Assembly (NCBI GenBank): GCA_026874595.1
Contig: CM049316.1
Location: 61,453,676 to 61,517,675 of the forward strand
DNA: 64,000 bases
Direction of reading: 5' to 3'
DNA from: Sipunculus nudus
Taxonomy: Eukaryota; Annelida; Sipuncula; Golfingiida; Sipunculidae
Shown here piece after piece: positions 33,300-46,408 of the stretch; the first letter of the stretch is position 1; each line of letters opens with the position of its first letter. The notes beneath the pieces were generated by a model. The model did no database searches, had not been told where the DNA came from, and saw only the letters and a list, made by a program, of their open reading frames with translations. Made by a program: the position numbers and the translations under genes.

Positions 33300-36170
33300 C
33301 TATTGTTGTGGCGTTTATTTGTTTATATCAAACATCTTTTACCAGGGTAGCTTATATTCAGCTCATTTGCTGGTTTTCAACAGGGTCCTGGATAAAGTTA
33401 GAACATATAAAATGAATAAAATATACATCATACAGATACAGATTAAACATGACATAGTGCTATATATATTAAATACATAGTTCAATATATAGCGCGAATG
33501 ATTAAAATATGTTATGCAGTAATGGAACATAGTCATTACATAGAAGACATTGAAAATAAAATAAAATACATATCAATCTCATGAAATTGATGAAAGGTAG
33601 ATTTATGGTAATATAAAAGTTAGAATAATGTAAAATTGTGCTATAGTCGAATCAAATATCTATATAAACGCTTAAAATGGTCGTGATCTGAGGCATACTT
33701 TAAAGATAAAGGCAGCTGATTCCATAGATATGGACCTGCATAGCTAAAACTAGATTTAAAACGTTCACGCCTTGGCCTGGGTAAAATCAAATTATGGCTG
33801 CCAGAAGACCGTGTTTCATACGGCATCCGTTGCAACCTGAGAACAGTTTTAAAATATTTAGCTACGTCTTCAGACAAACATTTATATACAATTGAACAGT
33901 CATCCAACCTAGTTGTTTAATTAATGACGCAGACGAAGTGTTATTGTCAAAATTTCTTTGTAACGACGCGTGCGGCATTATTCTGAAGCTTTTGGACTCT
34001 ATTTAAATATGATTGACAACAATTGCCCCAAACAGATATGCAGTAATCTATGTGACTTTAAAAAAGGGCAAAATATACGTAATTCAGGCTGGTAGTCGAC
34101 AGTATCTTACCGAGGCAAAAGAGTATTCCTAATTTAGATTTTAATTTTTCGCATAGAAGCTGAATATGCTCTCTCCAAGTCAGATTAGAGTCAATGATTA
34201 TACCTAATAATTTCGTACTCTGGATAGGATGTAATGTGATATCATTTATAATGATCTCTAAATCGGGAGATTGGGTTTTCTGATTTTGGCCGAATAAAAA
34301 TTACCGTGGATTTTACAGGGTTTATACAAAGTCGGTGATTATATGTAACCACTCAAGAGCGATGTCAATAGGTTTCTGAAGGCGGTTAGTCGCCTCATTG
34401 GGTGAATCTGAGGAAGTATATATTGAGATGTCATCCGCATATATCATACATTCCTCTTTTAAATATTTAGGCAAGTCATTAATTTACACAAGGAATAAAA
34501 CCGGACCTAGAATTGTGCCTTGAGGGGTCCCGTTATTCAAAACGCACTCTTTAGAGAGTTCTCCATTCACACATGCTAATTGTCTTCTGTTAGACAAATA
34601 GTTTTTGAACCAAATAAGTACAGTATCGATGACGCCGTATTGTTTTAGTTTGCTTAATAAAAAAGAATGATTTAGACTGTCAAATCCTTTTCTTATGTCC
34701 ATGAAGCAAGCTGCAGTAATTTTATTATTGTACATGTTTGTTAAACATTCATCTATTACTGTGTGCAGTGCGAGAGGCGCAGATCTATTTGAGAGATAAG
34801 CAAATTGTTTATCCGAGAATACTTTGTTTTTACAGAAAAAGAAAATTAAATTATGTTTGCTGAATGATTCCAATATCTTAGGTATATGACCAATGATAGA
34901 TATTGGTCGATAATTATTTGGGTCGCTCTTCTTACCCGAGCCTTTATATATAGAGACGATCTTGGCAGTTTTCCAATCATTAGGGATTATACTACTTTGA
35001 AGAGAACAATTAAACAGATACGCAAGACTTTGTGAAATGAATGGAGCGGCTATTTTTAGAAGAATACCAGCCATACCAAGAATATCGTCAGAGATACGAG
35101 GGCTATTTTTTAATAATTGTGATAAAACGAAATTTGTTGAAACGGACGGAAAATGGAAGACTTTGGGAGGAGGTGGTTCCGACACGCTATATATATATAT
35201 CGATAGGGTCAGTGTTAAGAAAACTATTACCAATATAAGTCCCTATCATACTAAAAAACTCGTTGAATTTATTGGGACTTATATCGAGTCTAGAAGTATT
35301 ATTGGTTGATTTAGATGTATTAAATGGTTTAAGGTCTTCCAGATTCCGCCTGGTTTCGAATTATTATACAAGATTAATTTATTGTAATACTTAACGTATT
35401 TCTTTAGTAACTTGATTTCGAAGGCATCTATACAATTTCCAGTCACGGGTATTATTTGTTAGTTAAGCTTTCCTATTGGCGGATTCTCTGGAGTGTATCA
35501 TATTAAGTGCTGCAATAGTAATCCATTTATTATGAGTTGATCATATTCTGCGCTTATAAAATGGTGCATGAATGTTACATATTTTAATAAATTCATAGCG
35601 CCACATTTGCCATGCTAAGTTTATATCTGTTATTTGTGATGTGTGAGTATAAGAAATGTAGATGAAAGTGATTCATCTATAAATTTGATCCTGTCAAATC
35701 GACGGAGGCTCCGAGAAAATACTGACTTAGAAGATTTATTCTGTGGTTGTTTATTTATTACAGCCGTAACGAGAAAATGGTCACTTAGGATTAAGGGATA
35801 CACAGCTGAGGTTGAGAACATATTCGGATCAGACGTTAAAATCAAATCTATAATCGTAGGAGACGTTGGACTTACTCTGGTTGGCTCGGTTATTATTTGA
35901 TGAAAGCCAAACATTTACTCTAACAAATCTAATTTGCTGTTGGTGACCTTTTCGTGACATTTGTAATCAATATTAAAATCGCCTAACAAAATAACGCGCT
36001 TATAACTACTAACAGCTTCTCCAACAATATTTAACAGTTCATCGATGTAATCAACGTTAGCACTAGGTGGTCTGTAAATTGAACCGATTAAAATTTTTTT
36101 CATTCCGACGTTTACAGTTACCCAAACACTTTCTACAACGTTACGATGATCATATAAAGTCATAAATTTG
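33300..36170 (-). pseudogene. 5'-truncated, broken CR1/Jockey-type LINE
   Basis: On the - strand from about 36163: the C-terminal half of an APE endonuclease (GSIYRPP, LLGDFNID, IIDLILTSD, LSDH), a gap, then reverse transcriptase (IPNDWKTAKIVSIYKGSG, NNYRPISI, NNGTPQGTILGP) in an open frame 34484-35233. The frame ends at a TAA where Tyr is expected, just before INDLP and the catalytic YADD, which read on in the same frame. Further stops interrupt the thumb region. The C-terminus (RERFKSSFSYAGPYLWNQLP) is open at 33641-33907. The N-terminal endonuclease is missing, as expected of 5'-truncated insertions. The 3' UTR probably reaches about 33300. Confidence 0.85.
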
Positions 36171-36542
36171 AAGACAGTAACATATCTTCAGTAGACTTAT
36201 AATATACCTTGTGTTTGCGTTACAAGGTAACAATATGTTTAAGAAAAGTAATTGTGGATTAATTTCATTTATATTCAGCTAATTTTTTAAACTGCATAAG
36301 TTATGAAATAGTGTTACCTTAGCTGCGAAGTGTTGAATTAGACCCAGTGTATGGAAGCATCCGATAATGAGCCTTTGTTGATTATATATATAAAACCAGA
36401 ATTTAGTTAATTGACATGGACATAGTGCCTAAATGTTGTAGATATTTCTTGCGAAACATATGAGGGACCAGCGGTATTATTAATTTAAAACGATGTATGT
36501 CGATACCTGTTACACTTGATCGGGGAGGTATATATACCTCAT

Positions 36543-36835
36543 CAGGGGCGTCAATATAGGGGGAGGGGGTATAAATCCCCCCCCCCCACTTTTTGGCAAG
36601 GGGCGGGGGGATGGTCAATGCAATCATTCCACCCCCCCCTCTCCCAGAGAATAATATTTATATGCAAATTAAAAATGTTAATAAATAGAATTATAGACTT
36701 TGGTTTCACTTGTGAGTTTACTGTGAAATATTATATCTAAACGCAGTTTTGAATCAACTTATATACTGGAAACATAATACCTTATTTTATAAAACCTTAT
36801 ACTTAATTGCAATATTTTTTCAAATGTGATTAAGT

Positions 36836-36877
<42 letters not shown>

Positions 36878-37020
36878 AAATGTGTCATACAGGCACTAAG
36901 ATATTTAAAATGTGTCATAAAGACGATATATATATATATATGTGTGTGAGTGTGTGTGTGTGTGTGTGTGCTAGTCATCCCCCCCCCACCCACCCTGGAA
37001 GATATAAATTGACGCCTCTG
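36543..37020. mobile_element. Non-autonomous hAT-type MITE
   Basis: 478 bp, termini CAGGGGCGTCAAT and ATTGACGCCTCTG, flanked by the perfect 8-bp direct repeat TACCTCAT (36535-36542 and 37021-37028). An 8-bp duplication and a CAGRGGCG terminus are diagnostic of hAT transposition. The inside holds poly-C/G runs and TA and TG microsatellites, and no transposase. Confidence 0.92.
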
Positions 37021-37028
37021 TACCTCAT

Positions 37029-38139
37029 TATAAGAAAAACACCTCATTATTTAACCAGGGACTAGTTATATATAGACATAATTGGTTAAATGTATAACAC
37101 TTAAAATCGTAACCAATTTATTTTAAATAAAATAAATTCTCTGTAACTAAAGTAACTTTGTTAAGCCAAATTAACGTGAATTGTTCCAAGCCATTAAAAC
37201 TCAGTTGACTTTATGCCAAGTCAATTCGAGCCTATAGCAAGTCAATCAAGTCATGTTCAGATATAATCTATTGTGGCTAACACAACTCCAGTCTGTATAA
37301 TAAGGATAAAGTTATAAATTTCAAGAAAAGTGTTTTTCCATGTTTGATGCATGTTTTATACACATTCTGAAAATCCTGAAAAAAGTTGCGTTTGAAATAT
37401 TCTAGCCCGACACGTACGGACCCTATCGATTCATCTGTAATGACATTTGTTCACTATGTGTCAGCGCTGGAGACTGTATAGCAAGAAATATACTTGTCAG
37501 TAAGGGTTAACTGAAATGTTTTCCAAGGACGCAGCGCAATGACCACAAATTAACCAGCTCGAAGAATGGAAAACCAACAGAGTGAATAATTATTTCTTTT
37601 GGATGAACAATAGGTAATTTTGTTAGAGTCTTTGACTGGTTCCCTTATGCATCCTGAAGTTAACACAAAAACGGTTCAGCACTCCGTACCAAAGAACTTG
37701 CGTACACGATGGATGGATGTTGATAATTAAATTTGAAAGATGATATACGTAAGGACAAAAAGGTGGGTATGTATTTCACATAAAATTTAGAAGATATAAC
37801 AAAATGAGCACGAGATAAAGGAGCCTGCCTTATTTTCAAGAAGACGCTCCCAACCGAATAGCTCAATATTGTAATTATCTATAGCCAATGAATAAAATCA
37901 ATATGTCAGGACAGGAAAGTCAAACACATTTCTCATACATTACAAATACGTTACTGAAGGAATCTTGAATCAGCCAATCAGCTTTTAAACATGCATCGGA
38001 TTAAAATATAAACATATATACACGCCCGATGTTCGCCCCATTTTGTTGAAAGCCATCGTCAAGAGCCAGTTATCTGCACAGAAGAGAGCTTGGGGACAGA
38101 ATTTCGGTGATCAACACAAAGAGACGAACAGCTACAGTT
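37029..38139. other. Sequence upstream of the candidate GPCR first exon
   Basis: No repeat or ORF of note. It would contain promoter and 5' UTR if the exon at 38140 is real; I see no convincing core promoter motif. Confidence 0.4.
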
Positions 38140-38171
38140 ATGGCTAGCGTAGACGGAACTTCAAACGCCAC
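38140..38171 (+). CDS. Candidate first coding exon of the GPCR gene
   Basis: ATGG in a fair start context encodes MASVDGTSNA plus two bases, directly followed by a consensus donor GTAAGTAA at 38172. Spliced to the acceptor TTCAG at 40699-40703, the phase matches and gives a 350-aa seven-helix protein whose N-terminus has an N-A-T glycosylation site. This exon lies outside the duplicated unit and is not repeated before the second receptor. Support is structural only. Confidence 0.45.
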
Positions 38172-40328
38172 GTAAGTAACAGTGCTTCCAGACAGAATTT
38201 GATTTTGTTAGTTTAAAAAATTTAATTAACTAATTTTATATAGTTTAAGGGCACAATTCCAATACTAAAGTGTTCAGAAAGACAAAACTAGAAATGTAAA
38301 CAGATTATTCAATTTCTTTGCAAACATTAAGCTTTCAAACTGCTTTAATCCCACTTGTACAGATATGCTGCATAAACTAGTAGCGGTTTCAAGAATAACC
38401 ACAGATCCGGGACTGCGTCTTGAAATGACGCTGGACTGACGTCATTTTGGCGGGACTCCCTCTCTTTTTTATATATCACCTAGGCCTATGTTTAAAAAAA
38501 AACTTCGTGTAGCGACTTTTTAAGAACATACTGACGTATAAACCAAATCATATCAGCGATTTTCCATGCCTGTACGCAAATCATAACAGAAATGACGCTA
38601 AATGCTTATCATGTTTTCAACAATGTAATGTAGTTGTATGAGCCCTTCACCACTATATACAATAACCAGAGATGTGCAATAAAGAACCATATTACAATAG
38701 AGAGCAAAATAACATGAGATATATCTACTTAATTACAATGGAATAGAGAGGTGTATTACAATAGAACACTATATAACGATAGACATTGATGGCGAAACCA
38801 AATTTTTATGGGAGTGGGCCAACAGTAGACGAGTATATATATATAGTATATTTATATATATATATATGTATAAATACATACATACATGCATACATATTAT
38901 ATTGTGTATATGGCCTGTATGTTAGGGCTCAAGGCAGGATTTTTTTTTACAGCATAACAGCAGATAAAATGTATGTGAAAGGGGGATTCAGGGAGCTATA
39001 AGGGGTTAGGGGGCATTACCCCCCTTTGAGATCGATCGAGCTACAGCTAATTCAGCATGGCAAAACACTTCAAAGTGCTATTTAAGACAACATAGTTTGG
39101 CAGTCAACACATTACTTTTTTATGAATATGCTTGTAACCTGTAAAAAAATCAGATAAGTCTGCAATACTTATAAAAAATCAGCCATTTTGGCCTATTTGT
39201 TTTCCAGTCCCCTTATTGTCAAATAAATAACTAGATTTTCAGATGTCTTACATCGTCTGAAAGGATAATTTAAAGTTGTCGATCTTGAATAATAATTATG
39301 ATCATTAGATTTATCAATATTGCATGGCCGGTCATACTCGACGTCCACAGACGTTTTTGATAAAATAACGACATTTCCTCCGCAAATTCGATGGAATGAG
39401 AGTATTTCATAAAATGAGGGAAACTAATCATATATCCCTTCATTATTCTGAAAGACATACGAAAGAAATTATATGCAGAGGTGCTCTATCCTATAATTTC
39501 GTTCTCATTTGACGATAAATATAGATATCATATTTGCATAAAGATACACTGTCTAGCACCCTCAGAAAGAGGGCACCTCATGCAGAGACTCGTATCTTTA
39601 GCATATACACCACACGCCTGCATACTCAGTTTCATTCATATGATTTTATGGCGGGAAATTGTCCGTGAGCAACAGAATTATGGGATACAAAATGGGATAT
39701 CATAAGCAGATGATTGGCCACGATCTTTGATTGTTGAGAAGATATGTTCTTCAGGAGTTTTCCGAAGTTGATCATGTGAAACGAGCCATTATAAACGCAA
39801 GGGTAACGTAAATGATGTAACTATCATGTCATGTGTATGACATTATTTTTGCTTGCATGCCATAAGTAAAGGAGATCTATTTAAAAAAATACCGGTGTTT
39901 GGCATTTATGTCCGACTGTTTGATCAACTTTTGAGTGTAATAATGGGAATTCCGGTTCACGCTATGTTATAATATTCCTGAGCAACAATTCTGTTTGACA
40001 ACAGTTACCGTTGTACTGAACTTGTAAAACGCCCGGTGTGTCCTAAGACTCCTTACCAGTGCTGTCAACAGTATCAACACATATAGGCCTGCTCTCGTGC
40101 GGATGACTCACACCAGGTCTAGCCAAATTTTATAATTAAATGTATTTAATTAAGCATATGGTAAATTTATAATCCGTTTTTGGGATGGATTAAATTAAAA
40201 GAAAACAAATAAAGTGTCGTTTCACAAATAATGTACAAAAACAGTCATACTTGCTACAAAAGGACTGTTTGGGAATTCTCTAAATTGACTAAAACGGGGG
40301 TAAAGGAGGGGGGATCATTTTCCCCATG

Positions 40329-40329
40329 G

Positions 40330-40403
<74 letters not shown>
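40329..40403. repeat. (TA)n(TG)n microsatellite
   Basis: Dinucleotide tract upstream of GPCR copy 1; the counterpart in copy 2 (46077-46107) is shorter. Confidence 0.9.
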
Positions 40404-40703
40404 AAGTTAGAGTGCAAATACTCATTAATAAAATAGTTGATGTTTTAATAACCATCATTTAATTGGGGCGGAACCCCCCCCCCCAATAATTTTATTGGGG
40501 GGGGGGGGGGGGGGCTCGGTTTCGCCGCCAACGATAGAAGATTTTGGGAAAAGGAGGATGGGGGCTTAAGGGGGAAATGTGTTCTGGCGGTGTGTGTGCG
40601 TTTGCTCTGTGAGGCTTGCTATCGAAAATTTTACCATATATGCACAATTATTGACTTTTGACATCCTAGCAGCTGAAAATAAAACACTTTGTTCCACGTT
40701 CAG

Positions 40704-41724
40704 GTTTTCACTGGGAACAACCTTACACGTTCGCGGTGAAAGCTTTACGGCGGATGAAACAAGAACCACACTACTTTGGTCAAGCTCGTCGGGCCACTTG
40801 ACCGAAGAATCAACCGCAGATGGCGTTACGGACATAATACCTGAGCGTCCCCAAGAAACCTACCCGCTGGCAATGTTCATCAATTGGCATGCGTACATTC
40901 AGATATCGATAATGATCATGAGTCTGTGTCTGAATCTGATTGGGACTGTATTGGTATTAAGGAAAAACATTCGATCTCAGGCCATATCATGGTTTTTGGG
41001 TTGTTTGTGTGTGTCAAATGCTGTAGTTCTGACTATTAATACAGTCATAGCCTCTTCCGGGAATAACATGACCACCCTTCCGGGTTATTTGTGCCCAGTT
41101 GCCCTGTTCGGATCAACATTGTCGCTGTATGTCGGGTATGGGGCAATGATAGGAATATCCGCCATGCAATTGGGGGCCGTGGCTTCTCCATTTAAGGCAT
41201 CCGTCTGGTGGTCGCATAAGAGTATTGCTGTAGCTACGTTTACACAATTAATCTTATGTGGCTTGATGAATTCAGTCGCTCTAGTCATCTCTGATTATAA
41301 AACACCACAGTGTGGTATCCTGGCGTTAAAGGTCAATGTAGCCATAGCTTTAGCTGCCCAAATTATTACTGTCGTCACTCTGATTATAATAAACATACTT
41401 ACTGTGATTTACTTATTTCGGGCCAGAAAAACTAGACAAGTTGTCCGCGCCAATGTACACTCGTTATCAGCCGCCATAACGAAATTTCGAGGGACCGCCA
41501 TTGCGCTCACCTTAATGTTTTTATCTTGTAACTGCCCGATGTTTGTTGTTCTTACAATTCAGCATTTCACTGATAAACCTATAACGTTGGTTCATATGAT
41601 GACTTTTTGGTTACTGCCTGTGTTTCCGGGAAGTACGTTTTTTATTTACGTATGTACAAATGTACAGATGCGAAACGAACTCAAGACTATATTATGCCTT
41701 GCATTTAGAAGGACAACCAGTTAA
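40704..41724 (+). CDS. Orphan class A-like G protein-coupled receptor, copy 1
   Basis: Seven hydrophobic segments. Numbered on the 350-aa spliced model: TM1 74-97, TM2 106-127, TM3 139-168, TM4 183-207, TM5 222-249, TM6 271-296, TM7 304-328, then a short basic tail. C141 at the start of TM3 and C214 in extracellular loop 2 fit the conserved disulfide. Classic motifs are altered: TM1 N to T (LIGTVLV), TM2 D to N (CVSNAV), DRY to MQL, CWxP to CNCP, and NPxxY lost (GSTFFIY). The ligand is unknown. The open frame extends up to ATG 40579, but the upstream part is poor, so I begin at the acceptor after TTCAG, joined to 38140-38171; ATG 40579 is the alternative. Stop 41722-41724. Confidence 0.72.
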
Positions 41725-42926
41725 TTTCCCAACATTTAATGGCCCCTGCTGTTTGCAGTAAGTCATTATAATATTTTTTACCTAAATTGACTTTCAGTAC
41801 TGTACTTCGATCTAGTTTTCACGCATTTCTTCTCTATATTTGACGGCCAAACCAAACTTTGGGGGGGGGGGGGGGGTAGAATTTTTCGGGCCAATGAAAA
41901 TTTAAAATTGTATCAATATTTTCTGGATAAAGGCACTTTTTTACCTTTTCCTGATTAACTTCTTGACAGTGAAATATTACATCAGGATAACGAGCACTGC
42001 ATGAAACACCCAAAGAAAGCAGTACCGGGAATATAAACTTTATTGTCATATGAGAAAATACAATGTACTAAGAAATACAGTTTAATACATGTATCTCCGA
42101 TACTGTATCCACTTGAAGCTATAAATCTGGTATTTGTAAAAGCCGCATTTTTATATACTTTTCTATACTCTTCACCGTTATAAACAGTACACCCAAAAGG
42201 GACCAAACCTTGCTTTATGGGTATTTAATGTCAGATATGACAATATTCAACTTTTTAATTAAAATATGATAGACGATGTTTCAAAGATGGCCTTAATAAT
42301 TAACCCCCCCCCCCCCTCCCCCGCTACAAGCAGCAACAATACAAAGCAAGCGGAAACACGTGATCAGAGATAGTAAGGATATTTAACCATTAAACGAGAG
42401 ATGTCTTAACATATATGTGTACGTGACGAAAATTAAGCGGAAGATATATCCGTCTGATATAAAAAGTCACACAAATTTCGATATTTTAGTATCAGAACAA
42501 TTCTAAGATATCAACGCACGGGAGAGTATTTGAAAGAAATATCTGTTTCTGTTTAGTTTATGCTCTGTGTTAGTAAAGATGTTTGAGGTTTTAATAATGG
42601 TTGTTTAAAGTGACATTCATGACATAATCAGGCGTATAATATACCTGTACCACTGTAGTTGACATTCATTAACTTAATTGATAAGCCGACAGGAGTGAAT
42701 CAGATACATCACACACTCATGGTGATCATGCTATTTTTTTCAACATTGAGCTCTATGTATGCTCATGGCGAATAAAATCATTAACTCAAGCCACATACGA
42801 AAGAGTATTATCCTACGGCTTCTGGAAAGGAGAAATAATTTCGGCAAAATTTTGGCAATTGCCTATGATGTACAAAAGAAATTGCTGCAAATCTTGAATT
42901 GTTGAAAATGATCAATAAATTATTGT

Positions 42927-43038
42927 GTCCATTTTCTATACTTTTAAAAATTCCTTATGGGAAACAGTGTCATAGCACAAATAAGCAATGTAATTAAGGA
43001 CCTGGCCTTTATTTGCAGAAATATAGGCACTGCAAACG

Positions 43039-43097
<59 letters not shown>

Positions 43098-43565
43098 ATT
43101 TAATGTGTTACTGGTTGGATATGTAATTATTATCTTGTATGACTTCTGTGAATTTCAAATGCTCTGAAATACTGAAGTTACTTTTTGGTGTTAGCGTATC
43201 TAAAGTCGTTGTAAGAAACCAAGCGGTTTTATTAGTAAATTAATTGTGAATATTTCATATATTATGAATGTAAGTTATCAATATATTTGTGAATTACTTT
43301 AAGCTGTCTTTTATTTGTTTAGAATTAATATTTTTTTTGTTTTTGTGAATCCGTTGCACAACAAGTGTATCATGGAATCAGTATCGTTTTTATTAAATGA
43401 GGTGTTCATTTAAGAAAAATAATTCCGTGATTAGAGATAATTGTGTGAGTGTCCATTTTTTATACCTTTTAAATTCGTTATGGGAAACAGTGTCATAGCA
43501 CAAATAAGCAATGTGATTAAGGACCTTGTTTTAATTTGCAGAAATAAAGGCCCTGCAAACCGTAA

Positions 43566-43608
<43 letters not shown>

Positions 43609-43955
43609 GTTTTATGTATATATTACTTGTTGGATATGTAATTATCTTGTATGACTTCTGTGAATTTCAAATGCTTTGAAACCCTGAAGTTACTTTTTGG
43701 TGTTAGCGTATATCTGGAGTCGTTGTAGGAAACCATGCTGTTTTATTAGTAAATTAATTGTGAATATTTCATATATTATGAATATAAGTTATCAATATAT
43801 TTGTGAATTACTTAAAGCTGTCTTTTATTTGTTGAGAAATAAATATTTTGTTGTTTTTGTGAATCCGTTGCACAACAAGTGTATCATGGAATCAGTATCG
43901 TTTTTATTGTATGGGTGTTCATTTGAGAAAAAATAATTCCGTGATTAGAGATATA
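42927..43955 (+). repeat. Internal ~515-bp direct duplication in unit 1
   Basis: 42927-43440 and about 43447-43955 share GGGAAACAGTGTCATAGCAC, a (TA)n tract, GACTTCTGTGAATTTCAAAT and AATCCGTTGCACAACAAGTG. The same duplication is in unit 2, so it predates the larger duplication. Confidence 0.9.
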
Positions 43956-44125
43956 AAATCCTTTGACATTCCATCTGCTCGTCCCATGTAGTTTAAAATT
44001 CACAGTCATTATAAGGATGTTTATGTATGGTGTAAAATATTTGCTAATTGAATTGAAATCTAAGATTACCTTTCACCATCTGGATTACTTAAAGCGGAAT
44101 GTTTTTAATGCTATTTTTATACATA

Positions 44126-44468
44126 TTAGGCCAAAAAAAATTAAAGGTATGGTTCTCAGGCACCGCCCGCATCAATTTTAAACCCCCGCATCAATAATTT
44201 TTATTTGGATTTTCAATAAAAACTTTCCAATTTTGAGCTGCTGCTGCTCCGACATTTCTTTCACTAAGACAAAACCATACAATTTCCTTTGTTTTGTAGT
44301 GCTTTTACTTCTTTAGCAAAATAAAACTGTTATTTTCATGCATTTCCCTTATCATTTGACATTTTTATCGAAACATACCAAAAAATTTAAAATAAAAAAA
44401 GCGCCCGCCCGCATTGATTTATGAAAAAAAGTGCCTGAGAACCAAACCTTTTTTTTATTTTGGCCTTA
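44126..44468. mobile_element. MITE present only in duplication unit 1
   Basis: About 340 bp with ~38-bp terminal inverted repeats: TTAGGCCAAAA...GGTTCTCAGGCAC and its inverse GTGCCTGAGAACC...TTTTGGCCTTA. Bounded by TTA on both sides. Unit 2 has the unoccupied site near 49841-49860 (ACATATTTAATACATGAACT). No coding. Confidence 0.88.
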
Positions 44469-46408
44469 CATGAACTCTTCGAACATAGTTTTCCTTTTAC
44501 ACATTTTGCTGATTGAAATGTTTTGAAAAAAAAACTGGAAATAAATACTAGTACATATAATGTTCCATATAACAAAATCTGATGAAAAAATTAGTCATTG
44601 TCAAATTTTCCTACGGGTTATTCTTTGTCAGCAGTTACTCTATTTCAGTCAACAAAAACTTATTAGAAGTTAATTCAAGTTATATCATGGGCGCTGCTGT
44701 AACCCCATAATAGTCATATATGTTTATCAGTTGATAAGTACAGATGTCTGAATTGAGGCTCACTAAGTGAGGGAACGTTTATGTGTATAATTTGACTGAT
44801 GGATACATGTTTAATTGCATTAAAAATTAAGTATGTCACATCTGATCACTGATTTCGATATACATGTATTGTTGTTTTTTTTAAATTTCTTTAAAACTTT
44901 AAATTATTTCTTTAAAATATTCATTCATCTGAATGATTGCATGGCGTGTATATATATTGCAAGTGAAAATGAAGTCACAATATTATATTGGTTTCAATAT
45001 TCATTAAAAAAATATCTGTTGTTATACCATTGTTCGTAATTTTGTATTGTATATTTGGGGATAGCATTTAAAGCTGTTGCACGATATTGTAATAAATACT
45101 GTTACAATAGTGGCACGTTTTGAAGTCTCTAAGTATGACTGAAAGGTGACAATCCTGAGATATGTATTACCATCTCCCGAACATGACCTTTATCAGAGGG
45201 TGCAGCAGCTATATGGTGGGTGGTTTACATACTGATCTCCATGAAAAGAGAAGAAAAGAGGACTAGTTATAAAAAAAAATTCTCACATAGAATCGGCAGA
45301 TGGGCCAGATCCGCAGACAGGCTCCAACATATACACCACACGCCTGCATACTCAGTTTCATTCATATGATTTTATGGCAGGAAATTGTCCGTGAGCAACA
45401 GTTCTAGCGCTTACAAAATGGGATATCATAAGTAGATGATTGGCCACGATCTTTGATTGTTGAGAAGATATGTTCTTCAGGAGTTTTCCGAAGTTGATCA
45501 TGTGAAACGAGCCATTATAAACGCAAGGGTAACGTAAATGATGTAACTATCATGTCATGTGTATGACATTATTTTTGCTTGCATGCCATAAGTAAAGGAG
45601 ATCTATTTAAAAAAAATACCGGCGTTTGGCATTTATGTCCGACTGTTTGATCAACTTTGGAGTGTAATAATGGGAATTCCGGTTCACGTTATGTTATAAT
45701 ATTCCTAAGCAACAATTCTGTTTGACAACAGTTACCGTTGTACTGAACTTGTAAAACGCCCGCCGTGTCCTAAGACTCCTGACCAGTGCTGTCAACGGTA
45801 TCAACACATATAGGCCTGCTCTCGTGCGGATGACTCACACCAGGTCTAGCCAAATTTTATAATTAAATGTATTAAATTAAGCATATGGTAAATTTATCAT
45901 CCGTTTTTGGGATGGATTAAAATGAAAGAAAACATATAAAGTGTCGTTTCAAAAATAATGTACAAAATTAGTCATACTTGCTACAAAAGGACTGTTTGGG
46001 AATTCTTTAAATTGACTAAAACGGGGGTAAAGGAGGGGGGGGGGGGGAGCATTTTCCCCAACTTTCGACGCCCATGGATATATATATATATGTGTGTGTG
46101 TGTGTGTAAGTTAGAGTGCAAATACTCATTAATAAAATAGTTGATGTTTTAATACCCATCATTTAATTGGGGCGGAACCCCCCCCCCCCCCCCAATAATT
46201 TTACTGGGGGGGGGGGCCTCGGTTTCGCCGCCAACGACAGAAGATTTTGGGAAAAGGAGGACGGGGGCTTAAGGGGGAAATGTGGTATCTGGCGGTGTGT
46301 GTGCCTTTGCTCTGTGAGGCTTGCTATCGAAAATTTTACCATATATGCACAATTATTGACTTTTGACATCCAAGCAGCTGAAAATAAAACACTTTGTTCC
46401 ACGTTCAG

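Larger units (their letters stand above)
39602..45294 (+). repeat. Segmental duplication unit 1 (GPCR copy 1)
   Basis: Matches 45328-50680 almost base for base from CATATACACCACACGCCTGC to TTCTCACATAGAATC. A 33-bp spacer (45295-45327) separates the units. Unit 1 is longer mainly because of an extra inverted-repeat element at 44126-44468. Confidence 0.95.

Noticed and set aside
46167-46408. N-terminal extension of GPCR copy 2 rich in Pro and Gly
   Set aside because: It comes from C and G homopolymers whose length differs between copies; the downstream acceptor fits better.
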